Shown here: positions 37,701-46,956 of the stretch, one piece after another | Layout of the letters: each line of letters opens with the position of its first letter | How positions within the stretch are numbered: the stretch's first letter is position 1 | From: Pseudonocardiales bacterium | Lineage (GTDB): Bacteria; Actinomycetota; Actinomycetes; Mycobacteriales; Pseudonocardiaceae | DNA: 64,000 bases | NCBI GenBank assembly: GCA_023252195.1 | Contig: JAHEXI010000012.1 | Coordinates: 1 to 64,000, forward strand | Direction of reading: 5' to 3' | Notes under the pieces: generated by a model | What the model saw: the letters and a program-made list of their open reading frames with translations, nothing else | Told to the model about the DNA's origin: nothing | Databases searched by the model: none | Made by a program: the position numbers and the translations under genes

Positions 37701-40700
37701 GACTTTGTGTCTCGCATTGGGCACGGAGCTCAGGATTCCGGGTCAACGCCAGCAAGGCGAGTCTTTGCTCGTCTGCTTGCCCGAAACGTAGCTTGGCCAG
37801 CAGCGATTCAACGACATTCGGTAGTGAGTTGGTACTCGGGGAGAGAATCATTGCAGCCGGATACCAGACAGCGGGTGATGGATGCGCGAGCATCTCGCCG
37901 ATTAAGCCTTGCGCAGGAAGGATAGGTCGCTCATGCCGAAGCCCGGTTAATATGATCTCAGCGTCGAACTCCATGAGCGAAAGTTTTTCGCTTCGGCTCG
38001 CGAGGGTCGTTAATTCATCGAGCAGCATACCTTCTAACTCTTCGAATTGGGGCGTGCGGTCTTGCGCGTATTGTTCTGCTGTGACAACGAAGAGTGTTAT
38101 TAGTCCCTGGCCAAACCTTGCGTGCTGCAGAAGCGACGTTACAAGATACTCTACACTGACTTCGGCGTATTGGGTTCCAATGGGAATGTGATTTTCTCGT
38201 ATCTGAAGAAATTCTCGTGCGGAAGTATGAAGTAGAACTTGTGTCAGCGCGTTCAGCCAGCCTCGATTGACACATAGCCATTCGAGCAGTAGCCGCACCG
38301 CACTATTGTCAATCAGGCTAGCCCAGCTTAGATTCTTTGTGGCCGCAGTGCGTTCGAGTTCGGACCGCGCGGCTTCGGCTGCAATTTCGGCCGGAACGCA
38401 CAAGGCTCGGCCGTGCTCGGCTAGCATGATCCCGGCCGTGACGAATATTGCATCGGGACTGGATGGTCCGAGCCACCTAATGCATTCGACGAAGCTCTCG
38501 ACGCCGAGCCATAAAACACGCGGCAATAGTCTTACGGCGACGTCCTCTATTCGCTCGATGCAGAGTCCATCGCGTATGGAGGACAGCACACTCGATGAAC
38601 CCCTGATTGCACTCACGGTGCCAATTCGCTCGCGAATCTCATCGTGAAGCTCCGCGTATTGATCTTCAGTGAGAATGATCCAGCACCAGTCGAGAAGCTC
38701 GGATGTTAGATCGCATGTAAAGAGAAGATCGAGCGCGATGCCAGACTGGCCAGGGACGTTGGTGGCTATATCAGTGAGCTTGTCTGTTAGGCGGGCCGTG
38801 TCCCGAACTAGACTGCGGATGGAAGGCTCGTACAGTGCGAGCAGGGTGGCGGCGGGACGGTCGGCGGTATCACCTCGATTGGCGTTCAGCTGTTCCACTA
38901 GGCTTACTACTGGCTGCTCGGCTTGTATCGGGTATGAGCGAGCCAGTAATGCGAGCGCGTCGAGGTACTGCCTCGAGTCTGTTCCCTGCTCGAGGACCTC
39001 CTTTACACAGTTTATGGTGGCTGTGCCAGCGGCCGACGCGAGGCCTTTGAGCCGGTCGAGTCCGGATGGCACCGTGACGAATACTGATTGACGAACTGCC
39101 CCGGCAATAGCCGGACCAAGGCTATGAGCTCGTTGCGCATTCCGCAGTATTCGTCCGCCGATTTCTCTAAGATCGATTTCTACCTGATCTAGCCAGGTGG
39201 AGTGGATATCGTGGCGAAGCAATGATATTTCAGCGACGACGGAATCGACTGCACCTTCGACCTGAACGTCTGCCATGAGCTGATCAACACGATCAGTGAA
39301 CTGGTTTCGTATGGGTGTTAGTACTTTGAGGCATGCCCCTATCGCGAGGCGTTCTCGGCGAATAGCAAACGAAGTGGTGCTCGTATCGTGAGCCGGGAAG
39401 GATTGCGGGAGTGCAGCCAGGCTGCTGGAGAGATCTAATGCGCAAGCGACAACTGAGGCTCGAGGTGTTGCGCGGCTGAGAAGATGGTGTGGGCCATAGG
39501 AGACAGCCTGGTCGAGCAGTTTAGACAGCTGGCCACATGTCACTGGCTCCGCAGTTTTGCCCGATAGTACGTTACGGAGTGAAAGCGAGAACCCTTGCCA
39601 ATCGGCGTTGTGGCGTAGAGCATTGTCCGCTTGTTCGACAATTTCTCTCAACTCGGTGATTGTCGTCTGGGCATTTACTTGCGACCTACCCGCCGAGCGT
39701 TTCAGCTCGTTGGAGAGCTCTCGCAGTCTCGCCACCAATGTCCACGGTGCTGCCTCTGCTCCGGTGTCATCGGGCAGTATTAGCTCGATGGGCGCAGACA
39801 GTCCGTCTAGAATAAGTGGTCGCCAGCCGTGCAACCACAGCGCGCCCATCGCCTGAGCGATGAGGCGGTCATTGGCGAACTCGGCCCAACCGCTCGGGTG
39901 TTGGGTGAGGTCTTCGGCCTGACTTATCTTCGATCGTATTTCGATCGTCGCATTCGACGCCATTACGGCATACGGGTTTTGGTGGAGGGCGTCAGTTAAT
40001 GCAGGGGTCCGGGCGCGAACCGTGTCAATGAGACCGAGTAGCCGTGCGAGCGATAGTTTGTCTCGGCATCGTTCGAAGTAGTCTGCCGCAGCGGCTTCCA
40101 CGATCCAGTAGTGGTGGCCTTGGTGCAGACTTGCGAAGGCCTCCTTAAGCTGGCGCTGAAGAAGAGCGTAGCGGCCCGATACATGAGGGTCACAGTAACA
40201 CTCGATTACGCGGTCCGCGACGATTCGCCGTGTTGACGGGGCGACACCGGTGCACTCGGAAATGCAATCGACGACAAATAGCAGGTCTCTGTGTAGTAGA
40301 GCTTCGTATGCACTTCCGGCGTCCAGAATTTCTTTGAGGATTTCATCAACATCGCCGAAGTATGGATCGGTCAACGAGGCGACTGCGAGGAGGATGGGCT
40401 CACGCCACCGGGGTTGGTGCAGCCGGTACAGGATGTCTTGCAGAGCGTGAGCGCGACGGCTAACGAGATACCGCGCAACAAAGTATTCTTGGAATGTCAG
40501 GTGCATAAAACCAAAGAGGCCTGTCCCGCGTTCGACAAATAGACCACTGTGTTCCCTTACCATCTTTAGGAAGGTCCGAACAGCGGATACCGTTTCCGGC
40601 GACGGGTCGGCCGATTCATCTCCAATCTGCGGGCTATAGAATTGACTAAGTAGACTCTCGGTCTCGCCGGGTGTTAAGAATCCACTTGGTCGATGCTCGT

Positions 40701-42342
40701 GTATGTGCATTGCTAGCGGGCAAAGGAGGCGCAGAGCCTCGCCCTGATCGATCGCAACGCCTTTAGGGCTCGGTCGCTCGTAGTGCCAATCGTAGAGCAT
40801 TTTGCGAGTCGCCTTTTCGTACAACTCGACACGTCGAGCCGGCAGGCCCCCGGATGATCGATGGAGTATAGCCAGCGTTCTCAGCAAGAGAGGGTTTTCG
40901 GCTAGTCGCTTCACCCCGGGAGCCTCATCAATCGCTGCCAAAATCCTGGCGACCTCCTCACGTGCAACTGGGCCGGAGGAGGTCGGTGGGCTATATTTCG
41001 AGATTCGTACAGCAACATCGACTAGACATCGTTCTACGGCGACGCACCAGCGGTTTAGAAAGGCCTCAATCTTTTCCCGTGACATTGGTTGAATTGTGAA
41101 GTGATTAAACGTAGGTGGCAATTCTACAAATGGTCGATATCCTGCTATCCTACTTGTGACGACAATTCTGTTGCGGGGGTTGGAACTCAGTGTTGGGCTG
41201 CGATGTGATCGCCCGACAGTTTCAGAGAAGTGCGCAATCGCGGCGGCCACCTCTCGGCGATCGTGATCATCAATGACTTCGTCGAGGCCGTCTAGAAGCA
41301 CGATAGAGCGGTCACTATCAAGCATGCTATAGATAAGCTGGAGAACGTCTTTCCGCAGGTCTTGCGAAACCGTGTTTGCAACATAATGTGGAAGGTAGTC
41401 AAGCAACGACATTTTGGAATCATGCCTTGCTCGGGCTTCGGTGTAGTCGGCAATGCGAATATAGATCGGAAAGCCAAGCGAGCCGAGGCTCTCTGTCTCC
41501 CGTAGTGAATTGTCGAATTGTTTGGTGCCAGCGAGTAGGTCTTGCGCGAAGCGTAGCGCGACATATCGGAGTAGCGTAGTCTTTCCTGAACCGGGATCGC
41601 CAAGCAGAACGATCTGTGAATTCTCAGCGATTAACTGTTCGACATCGTGAGCGCGATCGATGTTCTTGGTAGCGTAGTTTGCCGCGCGGTAGAGCTCTGC
41701 GTAAATGCGCCTCTGTTGCTCGCGCTCTTTGTCATCTTCCCATCCTTCTACCCGTAATTGCACGGTCGCCAGTTCGTCAAGCGTTACTCGCTGGTCGACG
41801 GTTGGCCTATCTCGCACCGCCTCGAGGCCTACAAAGATGTCGTCTAATGCGAGAACGAGAGGGGTGTCCGCTCCATCTTGAATTACACTACCGGGCCGGA
41901 GATGTTGCACTTCGGCGATTAAGGCTCGCAGATATGTTTCGAGCCGGGCTTCGAAAATCGCGGAACTGACGGCGTCTTCTTCGAGTCGCGTGCCTTTACT
42001 GCGGCTCGTGTTGTCGTTCGCGACATTGTATCTCGCAATGCCGATTCGTACTTCGTCCGATCCGCCACCGAGGGCGCGGACTAAGGCGATCATCTGCCGC
42101 TCGTCTGCCGGCAGGGACTTTCCAGTCAAGATCGCGCTGACTCGACTATGTGCTAGCGGTTGAATATTCGCCGTAGTTCGGCTCGCAGTCCCGTCTCCGG
42201 CGAGGAAGTCGGCTACTCCTTGGCCGATGAGTCGGAGAGATTTGCATCCGTTGTCGACATGAACTCGATCGAAATGCTCGAGTAGCTGTCGGTGAGGCCC
42301 GGCCGACGGCCAGCGTGAACGGTTGATCCGCCGACCACCCAC
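34768..42342 (-). CDS. Giant NACHT-type STAND NTPase with HEAT-like repeats
   Basis: 2524 residues; the GTG start has TAGGAGG four bases upstream. Domains: an XRE-like helical N-terminus (residues about 40-100, LAHSRVSAILTGKSLPADER), a NACHT NTPase at about 235-520 with Walker A LLGDPGSGKTTLLRY, Walker B SIVLLDGLDEV and sensor RIVVTSRIAGYRP, then FGFMHLTFQEYFVARYL. About 1500 residues of alpha-helical repeats follow, including HEAT-like DPDVNVRRVAAYGL. Four beta-rich C-terminal repeats cover about 2250-2500. Codon use is markedly AT-richer than the neighbours, a sign of transfer. NACHT proteins of this kind act in bacterial anti-phage immunity; this role is inferred. Confidence 0.8.
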   Translation of the reverse strand: MGGRRINRSRWPSAGPHRQLLEHFDRVHVDNGCKSLRLIGQGVADFLAGDGTASRTTANIQPLAHSRVSAILTGKSLPADERQMIALVRALGGGSDEVRIGIARYNVANDNTSRSKGTRLEEDAVSSAIFEARLETYLRALIAEVQHLRPGSVIQDGADTPLVLALDDIFVGLEAVRDRPTVDQRVTLDELATVQLRVEGWEDDKEREQQRRIYAELYRAANYATKNIDRAHDVEQLIAENSQIVLLGDPGSGKTTLLRYVALRFAQDLLAGTKQFDNSLRETESLGSLGFPIYIRIADYTEARARHDSKMSLLDYLPHYVANTVSQDLRKDVLQLIYSMLDSDRSIVLLDGLDEVIDDHDRREVAAAIAHFSETVGRSHRSPTLSSNPRNRIVVTSRIAGYRPFVELPPTFNHFTIQPMSREKIEAFLNRWCVAVERCLVDVAVRISKYSPPTSSGPVAREEVARILAAIDEAPGVKRLAENPLLLRTLAILHRSSGGLPARRVELYEKATRKMLYDWHYERPSPKGVAIDQGEALRLLCPLAMHIHEHRPSGFLTPGETESLLSQFYSPQIGDESADPSPETVSAVRTFLKMVREHSGLFVERGTGLFGFMHLTFQEYFVARYLVSRRAHALQDILYRLHQPRWREPILLAVASLTDPYFGDVDEILKEILDAGSAYEALLHRDLLFVVDCISECTGVAPSTRRIVADRVIECYCDPHVSGRYALLQRQLKEAFASLHQGHHYWIVEAAAADYFERCRDKLSLARLLGLIDTVRARTPALTDALHQNPYAVMASNATIEIRSKISQAEDLTQHPSGWAEFANDRLIAQAMGALWLHGWRPLILDGLSAPIELILPDDTGAEAAPWTLVARLRELSNELKRSAGRSQVNAQTTITELREIVEQADNALRHNADWQGFSLSLRNVLSGKTAEPVTCGQLSKLLDQAVSYGPHHLLSRATPRASVVACALDLSSSLAALPQSFPAHDTSTTSFAIRRERLAIGACLKVLTPIRNQFTDRVDQLMADVQVEGAVDSVVAEISLLRHDIHSTWLDQVEIDLREIGGRILRNAQRAHSLGPAIAGAVRQSVFVTVPSGLDRLKGLASAAGTATINCVKEVLEQGTDSRQYLDALALLARSYPIQAEQPVVSLVEQLNANRGDTADRPAATLLALYEPSIRSLVRDTARLTDKLTDIATNVPGQSGIALDLLFTCDLTSELLDWCWIILTEDQYAELHDEIRERIGTVSAIRGSSSVLSSIRDGLCIERIEDVAVRLLPRVLWLGVESFVECIRWLGPSSPDAIFVTAGIMLAEHGRALCVPAEIAAEAARSELERTAATKNLSWASLIDNSAVRLLLEWLCVNRGWLNALTQVLLHTSAREFLQIRENHIPIGTQYAEVSVEYLVTSLLQHARFGQGLITLFVVTAEQYAQDRTPQFEELEGMLLDELTTLASRSEKLSLMEFDAEIILTGLRHERPILPAQGLIGEMLAHPSPAVWYPAAMILSPSTNSLPNVVESLLAKLRFGQADEQRLALLALTRNPELRAQCETQSLVQAIEGSADPELLALIAGTSFPSTWPNQLVVALPALGGATALTPDTRAIFSTPIEEVGAHLTSILPLTRIAAALRVLLLDLYERTLPPLLDATLSGPDHVRWLARRALYLMCSWMPTNGLTSAVDRLQRIEQHRWVDGFAEGTGPGSTAATHAVSCVSHSSPFWIETWIDLIERSKESPSVRLHAAQAIISSVSVSDAVVKFLGAKLAESTVDFTRLAIVHELSNIVNFRTSSSEGDPTIIGETLINALSDPDVNVRRVAAYGLQWALMDRVRIVAALGGSAGEDPDLTTRRYALISLGRYMRDWETVLSTPSDIILAGVTTANSGEGERSSPQPMLAPASLLKLFASFLSTDNAELSRAAAAGLAAMLESRDDVMDLLTTLFGDTASALTAIIEGSGDEDFWEEQGVDTADSHHVKVAATVGSWLAARPREERRRLVALLLSELERSCARSAALRPEDILLDGDQFWSYRRITMAVLAEVSERLTFKTFESGRPLASFVEFVARIGRDAESYSTRRFAVRILGNLQHFTPPVSAALFEACGDTFVVYREAMEAVRKFSVFSAGCLPILCSGLSGDNVGPLIASHSATLLGILGMNRSRDLGQIEKNQIVTQMVGALAHKNSKRTVRAISQDEREVVTLGPLYDVIFEALAGVLAGQESSPGLQFESAHLVWRRSFEPPADEAVERAIFPPTPRDESAEELWNQVTSDIDYAHRCFVSIPIPSESIRGISQSAENGYIRVIIDTGGSVLEFDERKASITVAVQPPEAPPQLDGSESELDELNQLGPISSSDNLVVAISEAAVDSPSYSYSNGYLHLAFRPRIEDLDATAYDVVFGRENTATVSIPYWEGAVGRVSYTLEDTVLNIIFTHEDGEPIKLSKDDVRLSRGCPTPLISHDQVRRARRRRGRRVEALVVSLPCADIHTERVTYLLKDNGLHILIVPRDRGLSVRLAEASVHWKHAPSASSRTGASEPVGDA

Positions 42343-42590
42343 GTTGCCTCCTAAGATCTGCCCTGACGCTCTGGTGGTGAGTGTTCTCTACCTGGTCTCC
42401 GTTCTCCAGCGGCCGACCGTGCGTTGCGCGGTGTGAGAAGCATGGCAGTTGGTCTCTCGACGTTGCAGCACAGGTGGAGAACGCTTCGCGTTCGGAGCTT
42501 GGAGGACCGTGATGCTGGCTCGACCTGGAATCCCGGAAGACCGGTGTCCCCGGCTCGGGCGCCACCGAGATGTCGAGTCGGAGGACAGAG

Positions 42591-42884
42591 ATGGACGTGG
42601 TTCGAAGGCTCAACGGGCTGGAGCGTGGTGTTGTAGCTGTCGCGGCCCTGCTGCCCTTGCTGGTGATCGTGATTCTGTCGGCGCCCGCCTGGGTCATGTG
42701 GCCCTTCGTGAGCGTGGGTCGGCAGCGCGCGACCCTACGGCTTCTGGACGCGCTCCGCTCCTGGGCAACGGCTGTGGTTGAGGGCGTGTGCGCGCCGCCG
42801 TCTCGACTTCACACAACGAGTAAGCGAATGGGATCAGAGGGCGACCACAGTCGCGTCTTTGGTCGCATCAAACCGCCGTGTTGA
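42591..42884 (+). CDS. Small single-pass membrane protein
   Basis: 97 residues from ATG 42591 with GGAGGA about 6 bases upstream. One hydrophobic segment at residues about 14-36 (VVAVAALLPLLVIVILSAPA) follows a charged start (MDVVRRLNGLER). The rest is basic and soluble. It is divergent from the NACHT gene, with 248 bases between the starts, and GC-rich unlike it. I do not recognise a family. Confidence 0.45.
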   Translation: MDVVRRLNGLERGVVAVAALLPLLVIVILSAPAWVMWPFVSVGRQRATLRLLDALRSWATAVVEGVCAPPSRLHTTSKRMGSEGDHSRVFGRIKPPC

Positions 42885-43192
42885 TCTGTTCACCGGCTGA
42901 GGCGCGACCCGCGTCGGCAAGAATAGCGGTAAATGACCTCGGGGAGTCTTCGGGCCGTTGGCGTTGGAGGAAACTTCAGGGTCGATCGGTGGTAGCGTGC
43001 TCAGGCCTGGGCCGCGAATAGCACCGTGCCACCGCATGGGGCCCATCCGGGCGCGGGGACCATCAGGCGCCCCGCCGAAGCGATGCTGGGCGTGTTCAAC
43101 CCGGCGGGAGATGAAGCTCCTCGTCGGATTCGATTTCGTCGGCGGCTACCTCGGCATCCCAACCCACAGCGTTGATCCGGACGTGGACGCTC
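42885..43192. other. Intergenic, no supported gene
   Basis: Several short frames occur on both strands without ribosome-binding sites, conserved motifs or neighbours that support them. Confidence 0.5.
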
Positions 43193-43440
43193 GCGCACTT
43201 GACCCAGCCCGCAGCCCCATGGCATCGGCAGGGAGATCATTCGCGAGGCAGAGCGGGTCTGCCGCGACGAATTGGGATTGAAGAGATGCGCATGCACGTC
43301 CTTCATATGAGAAGAACGACATTATCGCTTGGTACGACGACGTGGTTACAAGCCGAGTGGCGAACGGGCTCCGTTTCCATATGGCGACGAGCGTGTCGGA
43401 GTCCCCATACGCGACGACTTAGAACGTGTTGGGAAAGCGA
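43193..43440 (+). pseudogene. Relic of a GNAT-type acetyltransferase, cut by IS5
   Basis: A single frame reads PHGIGREIIREAERVCRDEL, GLKRCACTSFI, TGA, then EERHYRLVRRRGYKPSGERA and PFPYGDERVGVPIRDDLERV. The HGIGREII block matches the acetyl-CoA loop of GNAT enzymes, and YRxxRRGYKPSGE matches the last helix-strand. The in-frame stop and the loss of the C-terminus at the IS5 junction make it a pseudogene. Confidence 0.5.
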
Positions 43441-44274
43441 TCATTGCCAGGGTTTGCGACCGGGTGCAGGGGCCAGCCGGCGGGTCATGAGTCCGATCAT
43501 GGCCCACTTGACCCAGGCCTCGGCATGCTCGGGGAGACGTTCGTAGTCACGTGCCAGTCGGCGGTGCGCGGTCAGCCAGGCCAGCGTGCGTTCGACCACC
43601 CAGCGCCGCGGTAGTACGGCGAAGCCATGTTGACCTGCGGGCTTGCGCACGATCTCGACCACGGTGCGCAGCACGCGTTGCGCCCAGCGCACCAACCGTC
43701 CGGCGTAGCCGCCGTCGGCGAACACCAGCGCCAGCGAGGGCATCGCCATCCGCGCCCTACCCAGCACCCGGGCACCACCGTCGCGATCCTGCACCGACGC
43801 AGCGGTGACCAGCACCACCAGCAGCAACCCGAGGGTGTCGACCACAATGTGACGCTTCCTACCGTTGATCTTCTTTCCTGCGTCAAACCCCCGACTAGCA
43901 GCACCGACGGTATCCGCACCCTTCACCGATTGGGAGTCGACCGACCCCGCGGAGGTCATCGGGTCGCGACCCGCCTCATCCCGCACCGCAGCCCGCAGAC
44001 GATCATGGATGCAGTCGACGGTGCCATCGGCGTTCCACAGCGCGAAGTAGTCATACACCGTCGCCCAGGGCGGCAGGTCACCCGGCAACTGCCGCCAAGA
44101 ACACCCCGCACGAGCCACATAGAGAATCGCGTTGACGATCTCCCGACGGGGATGAGTCAGCGGTCGTCCCCAACCGCGTCCGCCCCGCTCCGGTGGCAGC
44201 AGCGGCTCCACCAGCGCCCACTGCGCATCGGTCAGATCCGACGGATAACCATGACGACCAGCATGATCACTCAT
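43441..44274 (-). CDS. IS5-family transposase
   Basis: 277 residues: YPSDLTDAQWALVEPLLPPE at the N-terminus, AILYVARAGCSWRQLPGDLP, then the DDE core SVDSQSVKGADTVGAASRGF (first Asp) with KINGRKRHIVVDTLGL, VFADGGYAGRLVRWAQ (second Asp) and RRWVVERTLAWLTAHRRLAR (Glu). The frame is intact in a single ORF. It ends directly against the acetyltransferase relic, which it truncates. Confidence 0.93.
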   Translation of the reverse strand: MSDHAGRHGYPSDLTDAQWALVEPLLPPERGGRGWGRPLTHPRREIVNAILYVARAGCSWRQLPGDLPPWATVYDYFALWNADGTVDCIHDRLRAAVRDEAGRDPMTSAGSVDSQSVKGADTVGAASRGFDAGKKINGRKRHIVVDTLGLLLVVLVTAASVQDRDGGARVLGRARMAMPSLALVFADGGYAGRLVRWAQRVLRTVVEIVRKPAGQHGFAVLPRRWVVERTLAWLTAHRRLARDYERLPEHAEAWVKWAMIGLMTRRLAPAPGRKPWQ

Positions 44275-44413
44275 CCGCCCAACACGATCACGCCTTAACC
44301 CTGGCTTTTCATCCGGATAGGGACGCTGACCGGCGCGTTGATCGTGGAAGGTGCTCCTGAGCTGGGACGATAAGAGTGCTGAGGCCCTTATCTATGCCAG
44401 TTCGAGGAGCACC

Positions 44414-45907
44414 TTGAAGGTGAACGTTACCGGTTGGTCGAAGGGATTGGACGTCACCGCCGATGGCGAGGGTGTCGTGTCGCACGCTGGGCTGGTCCTG
44501 CTGCGTCAGCTGGCCGACAAGGCAGGGCTGACCGGGGGGCTGTCGGGGGCGCTGGCCTGTTCGCGGTTGCTGATCCATGACCGGGGCCGGGTGATGGCCG
44601 ATCTGGCGTGCGCAATCGCCGATGGCAGCGAGGTGATCAGCGATTTCCGGGTGCTGGCTGATCAGAAGGAGTTGTTTGGCCTGGTGGCGTCGGTGCCCAC
44701 GGTATGGCGGACGCTCAGCGAGGTCGCCGCGGGCGGGCCGGGGACGCTGGCCGGGATCAGCGGGGCGGTCAATGCCGCCCGGCGCCGCGCGTGGGCGGCG
44801 GTCGGGGCCCGCCACGGCGCCCTGCCCGGCGTGCGGATCGCGGACAAGGTACTGGAGGGGGTGCTCTGCATCCGGCTGGATGCCACCGTCACCCCGGCGC
44901 ATTCGGACAAGGAGCTGGCGGAACCGAACTTCAAAGGGTTCGGCCATCACCCCTTGCTGTCCTACTGTGACAATACGGGCGAGCCGCTGGCCGCGATGAT
45001 GCGTCGTGGCGGTGCCGGCTCGAACACCGTGACCGATCACCTCACGGTGCTTCAGGACTCGATCGCCGCGCTGCCGCCGGAGCACCGGCGCCGGCTGATG
45101 GTGACCTGCGACGGTGCCGGGGCCAGCCACGGGCTGCTCGGCCGCCTGGACACCCTCGCCGCCCGGCCCGGGTATCAGCTGACCTACTCGGTCGGCTGGG
45201 AGCTGGGGGCCCGTGAGGCGATCAACCTGGTGCCCAAGGGCGGCTGGCAGGTCGCGATCGATCACCGCGGGGCGGTGCGGGAGCGTCGCGCCGAGGACGC
45301 CTGCCCGGCCCGGTGGTGCGGGCATGCGCGGTGCTGGCGCGAACAAGCGCACGTCACCGAGCTGACCGGGCTGCTGCGCGACGGCCCTGGCGGAGACCAG
45401 CTCGCTGGCTGGCCTGCCAGTATGCGGGTCTTCGCCCGCCGCGAGCGCCCCCACCCGGGTGCCCAGCTGAGCCTGTTCGAGGCCGAAGACGGCTGGCGGT
45501 ATTCCCTGTGGGTGACCAACCTGCCCACCAGCCTGCGGGGCTGGCGGGCCAATCCCGCCTACATCGACGCCGCCCATCGGGTGCATGCCCGGGTCGAGGA
45601 CGGGATCCGCACCGGCAAGGACTGCGGCATCGGCCGGTTTCCCTCGCACGACTTCGCGATCAACTCCGCCTGGCTGGCCGCCGCCCTGATCGCGGCCACC
45701 CTACTGGCCTGGCTGCGGCTGCTGGCCTTGGACGGTGACCTGGCCCGCGCCGAACCCAAGACCCTGCGCTACAAAATCCTGCACGCCGCCGCCCGGCTGG
45801 CACACAGTGGCCGACGGCGCCGACTGAAAATCTCCAGAACCTGGCCCTGGGCCACCGCGATAGCCACCGCCTGGACCCGCCTCGCCGCCCTGCCGCAGGC
45901 CCCATGA
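44414..45907 (+). CDS. IS1380-family transposase (second copy type)
   Basis: About 497 residues from the TTG at 44414, after AGGAGC; the frame is open from 44351. IS1380 features: LACAIADGSEVISDFRVLAD, CIRLDATVTPAHSDKELAEP (catalytic Asp), MVTCDGAGASHGLLGRL (second Asp), YIDAAHRVHARVEDGIRTGK (Glu) and the typical final NSAWLAAALIAATLLAWLRL. A ggtgctcct ... aggagcacc inverted pair lies just upstream of the start. It is only distantly similar to the copy at 24.4 kb. Confidence 0.9.
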   Translation: MKVNVTGWSKGLDVTADGEGVVSHAGLVLLRQLADKAGLTGGLSGALACSRLLIHDRGRVMADLACAIADGSEVISDFRVLADQKELFGLVASVPTVWRTLSEVAAGGPGTLAGISGAVNAARRRAWAAVGARHGALPGVRIADKVLEGVLCIRLDATVTPAHSDKELAEPNFKGFGHHPLLSYCDNTGEPLAAMMRRGGAGSNTVTDHLTVLQDSIAALPPEHRRRLMVTCDGAGASHGLLGRLDTLAARPGYQLTYSVGWELGAREAINLVPKGGWQVAIDHRGAVRERRAEDACPARWCGHARCWREQAHVTELTGLLRDGPGGDQLAGWPASMRVFARRERPHPGAQLSLFEAEDGWRYSLWVTNLPTSLRGWRANPAYIDAAHRVHARVEDGIRTGKDCGIGRFPSHDFAINSAWLAAALIAATLLAWLRLLALDGDLARAEPKTLRYKILHAAARLAHSGRRRRLKISRTWPWATAIATAWTRLAALPQAP

Positions 45908-46653
45908 ACAGCGCGAAACCAACCCGCGATCACGAAAGGAGCCAACCGCAGGGGCCCGTGGAACCCCCGGCCACCCGGCCCGCCAGCCGAGCCACTGTCA
46001 TACCCCGACCTTAAAATCAAGATCTCAACGAGGCTCAGCGCCCGTTCCAGACCAGCCACCGACCAGCGTGAATGATCAAGGTTAGAGTTCGTTGCGTTGG
46101 TGAAGACGTTGCAGTAGCGGATTCCTATATGCAATTGATCAGCACTTTGCGTGATGCACACTACAGTGGATCCAGTTCGCGGGCGGGGACTCGCACGCCG
46201 ATGAGGAAAAGGGACGGCAATCATGTCGACATCTCATCGGAGCGTGACACGCATCCCCGGGGCGCGAAGCGTCGTGGCGGGGGTTCACCGCAGAGCACGG
46301 TGATCCACCCGCTGCTGGGTGGCGCGCTGGGCGCGGTTCCGCCGGCGAACACCTCGTCCACCTCGACGCGCATCCGCTCGCTGGGCGTTACTCTCTTCGA
46401 CACGGGCATGGGCTCCTTCCTCGTGACTTGGTCGTCTTCGAGAGGAACCTACGTCCGTCTTCATTTACACCGGAGCTGCGACGCGACCGTGTCGAGGATG
46501 TGCCAACCGCAGGAGCCTTGTCCGCTGTCTATGGCTTCCTCACGGGTGCGAGCTTGGGTGCGAACCAGGGTGCTTGGGTGCGAATCTTGCTGCTTCGGAC
46601 GGCACTGCCGTCGACATATGCCCTGCTAATCGAACTAAGCGACCGAACATGAT
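45908..46653. other. No supported gene; possible coding relics
   Basis: About 750 bases after the IS1380 gene. A + frame at 46428-46652 (LVVFERNLRPSSFTPELRRD, ALSAVYGFLTGASLGANQGA) could be the tail of a decayed gene. Near 46550-46590, three gggtgcgaa-type units precede the tRNA fragment, and similar units occur before the second tRNA fragment at 59.83 kb. Confidence 0.4.
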
Positions 46654-46684
46654 CGTCTCATAATCCGTCAGGTCGTGGGTTCGA
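46654..46684 (+). repeat. 31-bp tRNA-Met 3'-half fragment (att-like direct repeat, left copy)
   Basis: cgtctcataatccgtcaggt cgtgggttcga matches the anticodon arm (loop CTCATAA, CAU anticodon) and part of the T-arm of an actinobacterial tRNA-Met. It is identical to 59948-59978. The acceptor end is missing here. It looks like an attachment-site core left by an integrative element. Confidence 0.7.
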
Positions 46685-46956
46685 AGGATCGTGGCAGGAG
46701 TGTGAGAAGACCGCCGCCCAGTGGAGCCGGGCCGAGCGGGGACAGGGCGACCAGCCAGTCGACTGGCGTGTAGTGCGCCCGGGCTCCGGGGTTGTGTCCC
46801 TGGGGACTTGAACCCCCACCGTGTCCGACGAGGGACTCGACCACTACGCACACATCCTCCACCAGCGGAAACTACTGGTGGTGGGATAGTGGTGTCAGCG
46901 CACCGCCACCATGATCACATCCGGCGAGAAGCCAGCGAAGCTGGATCGCGGGGCTG
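46685..46956. other. Cluster of IS and gene relics
   Basis: On the minus strand near 46690-46790 is a scrap of the integrase-core transposase N-terminus (ARAHYTPVDWL, cf. RAHYTPVDRVWLAALS at 27.06 kb). At 46819-46895 on the + strand is the gene tail DHYAHILHQRKLLVVG, repeated inverted at 28.0 kb. At 46908-46950 on the minus strand is the N-terminal scrap of an IS6 transposase (FAGF-SPDVIMVAVR). Confidence 0.55.

Noticed and set aside
36977-38191. A 404-codon + strand frame inside the NACHT gene
   Set aside because: Ser/Arg-rich shadow with no motif or ribosome site; the minus-strand HEAT-like sequence is continuous.
46240-46420. Possible small gene on either strand (+ PLLGGALGAVPPANTSSTST; - RMRVEVDEVFAGGTAPSAPP)
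   Set aside because: Both strands are open, with no ribosome site, family or neighbour to decide between them.
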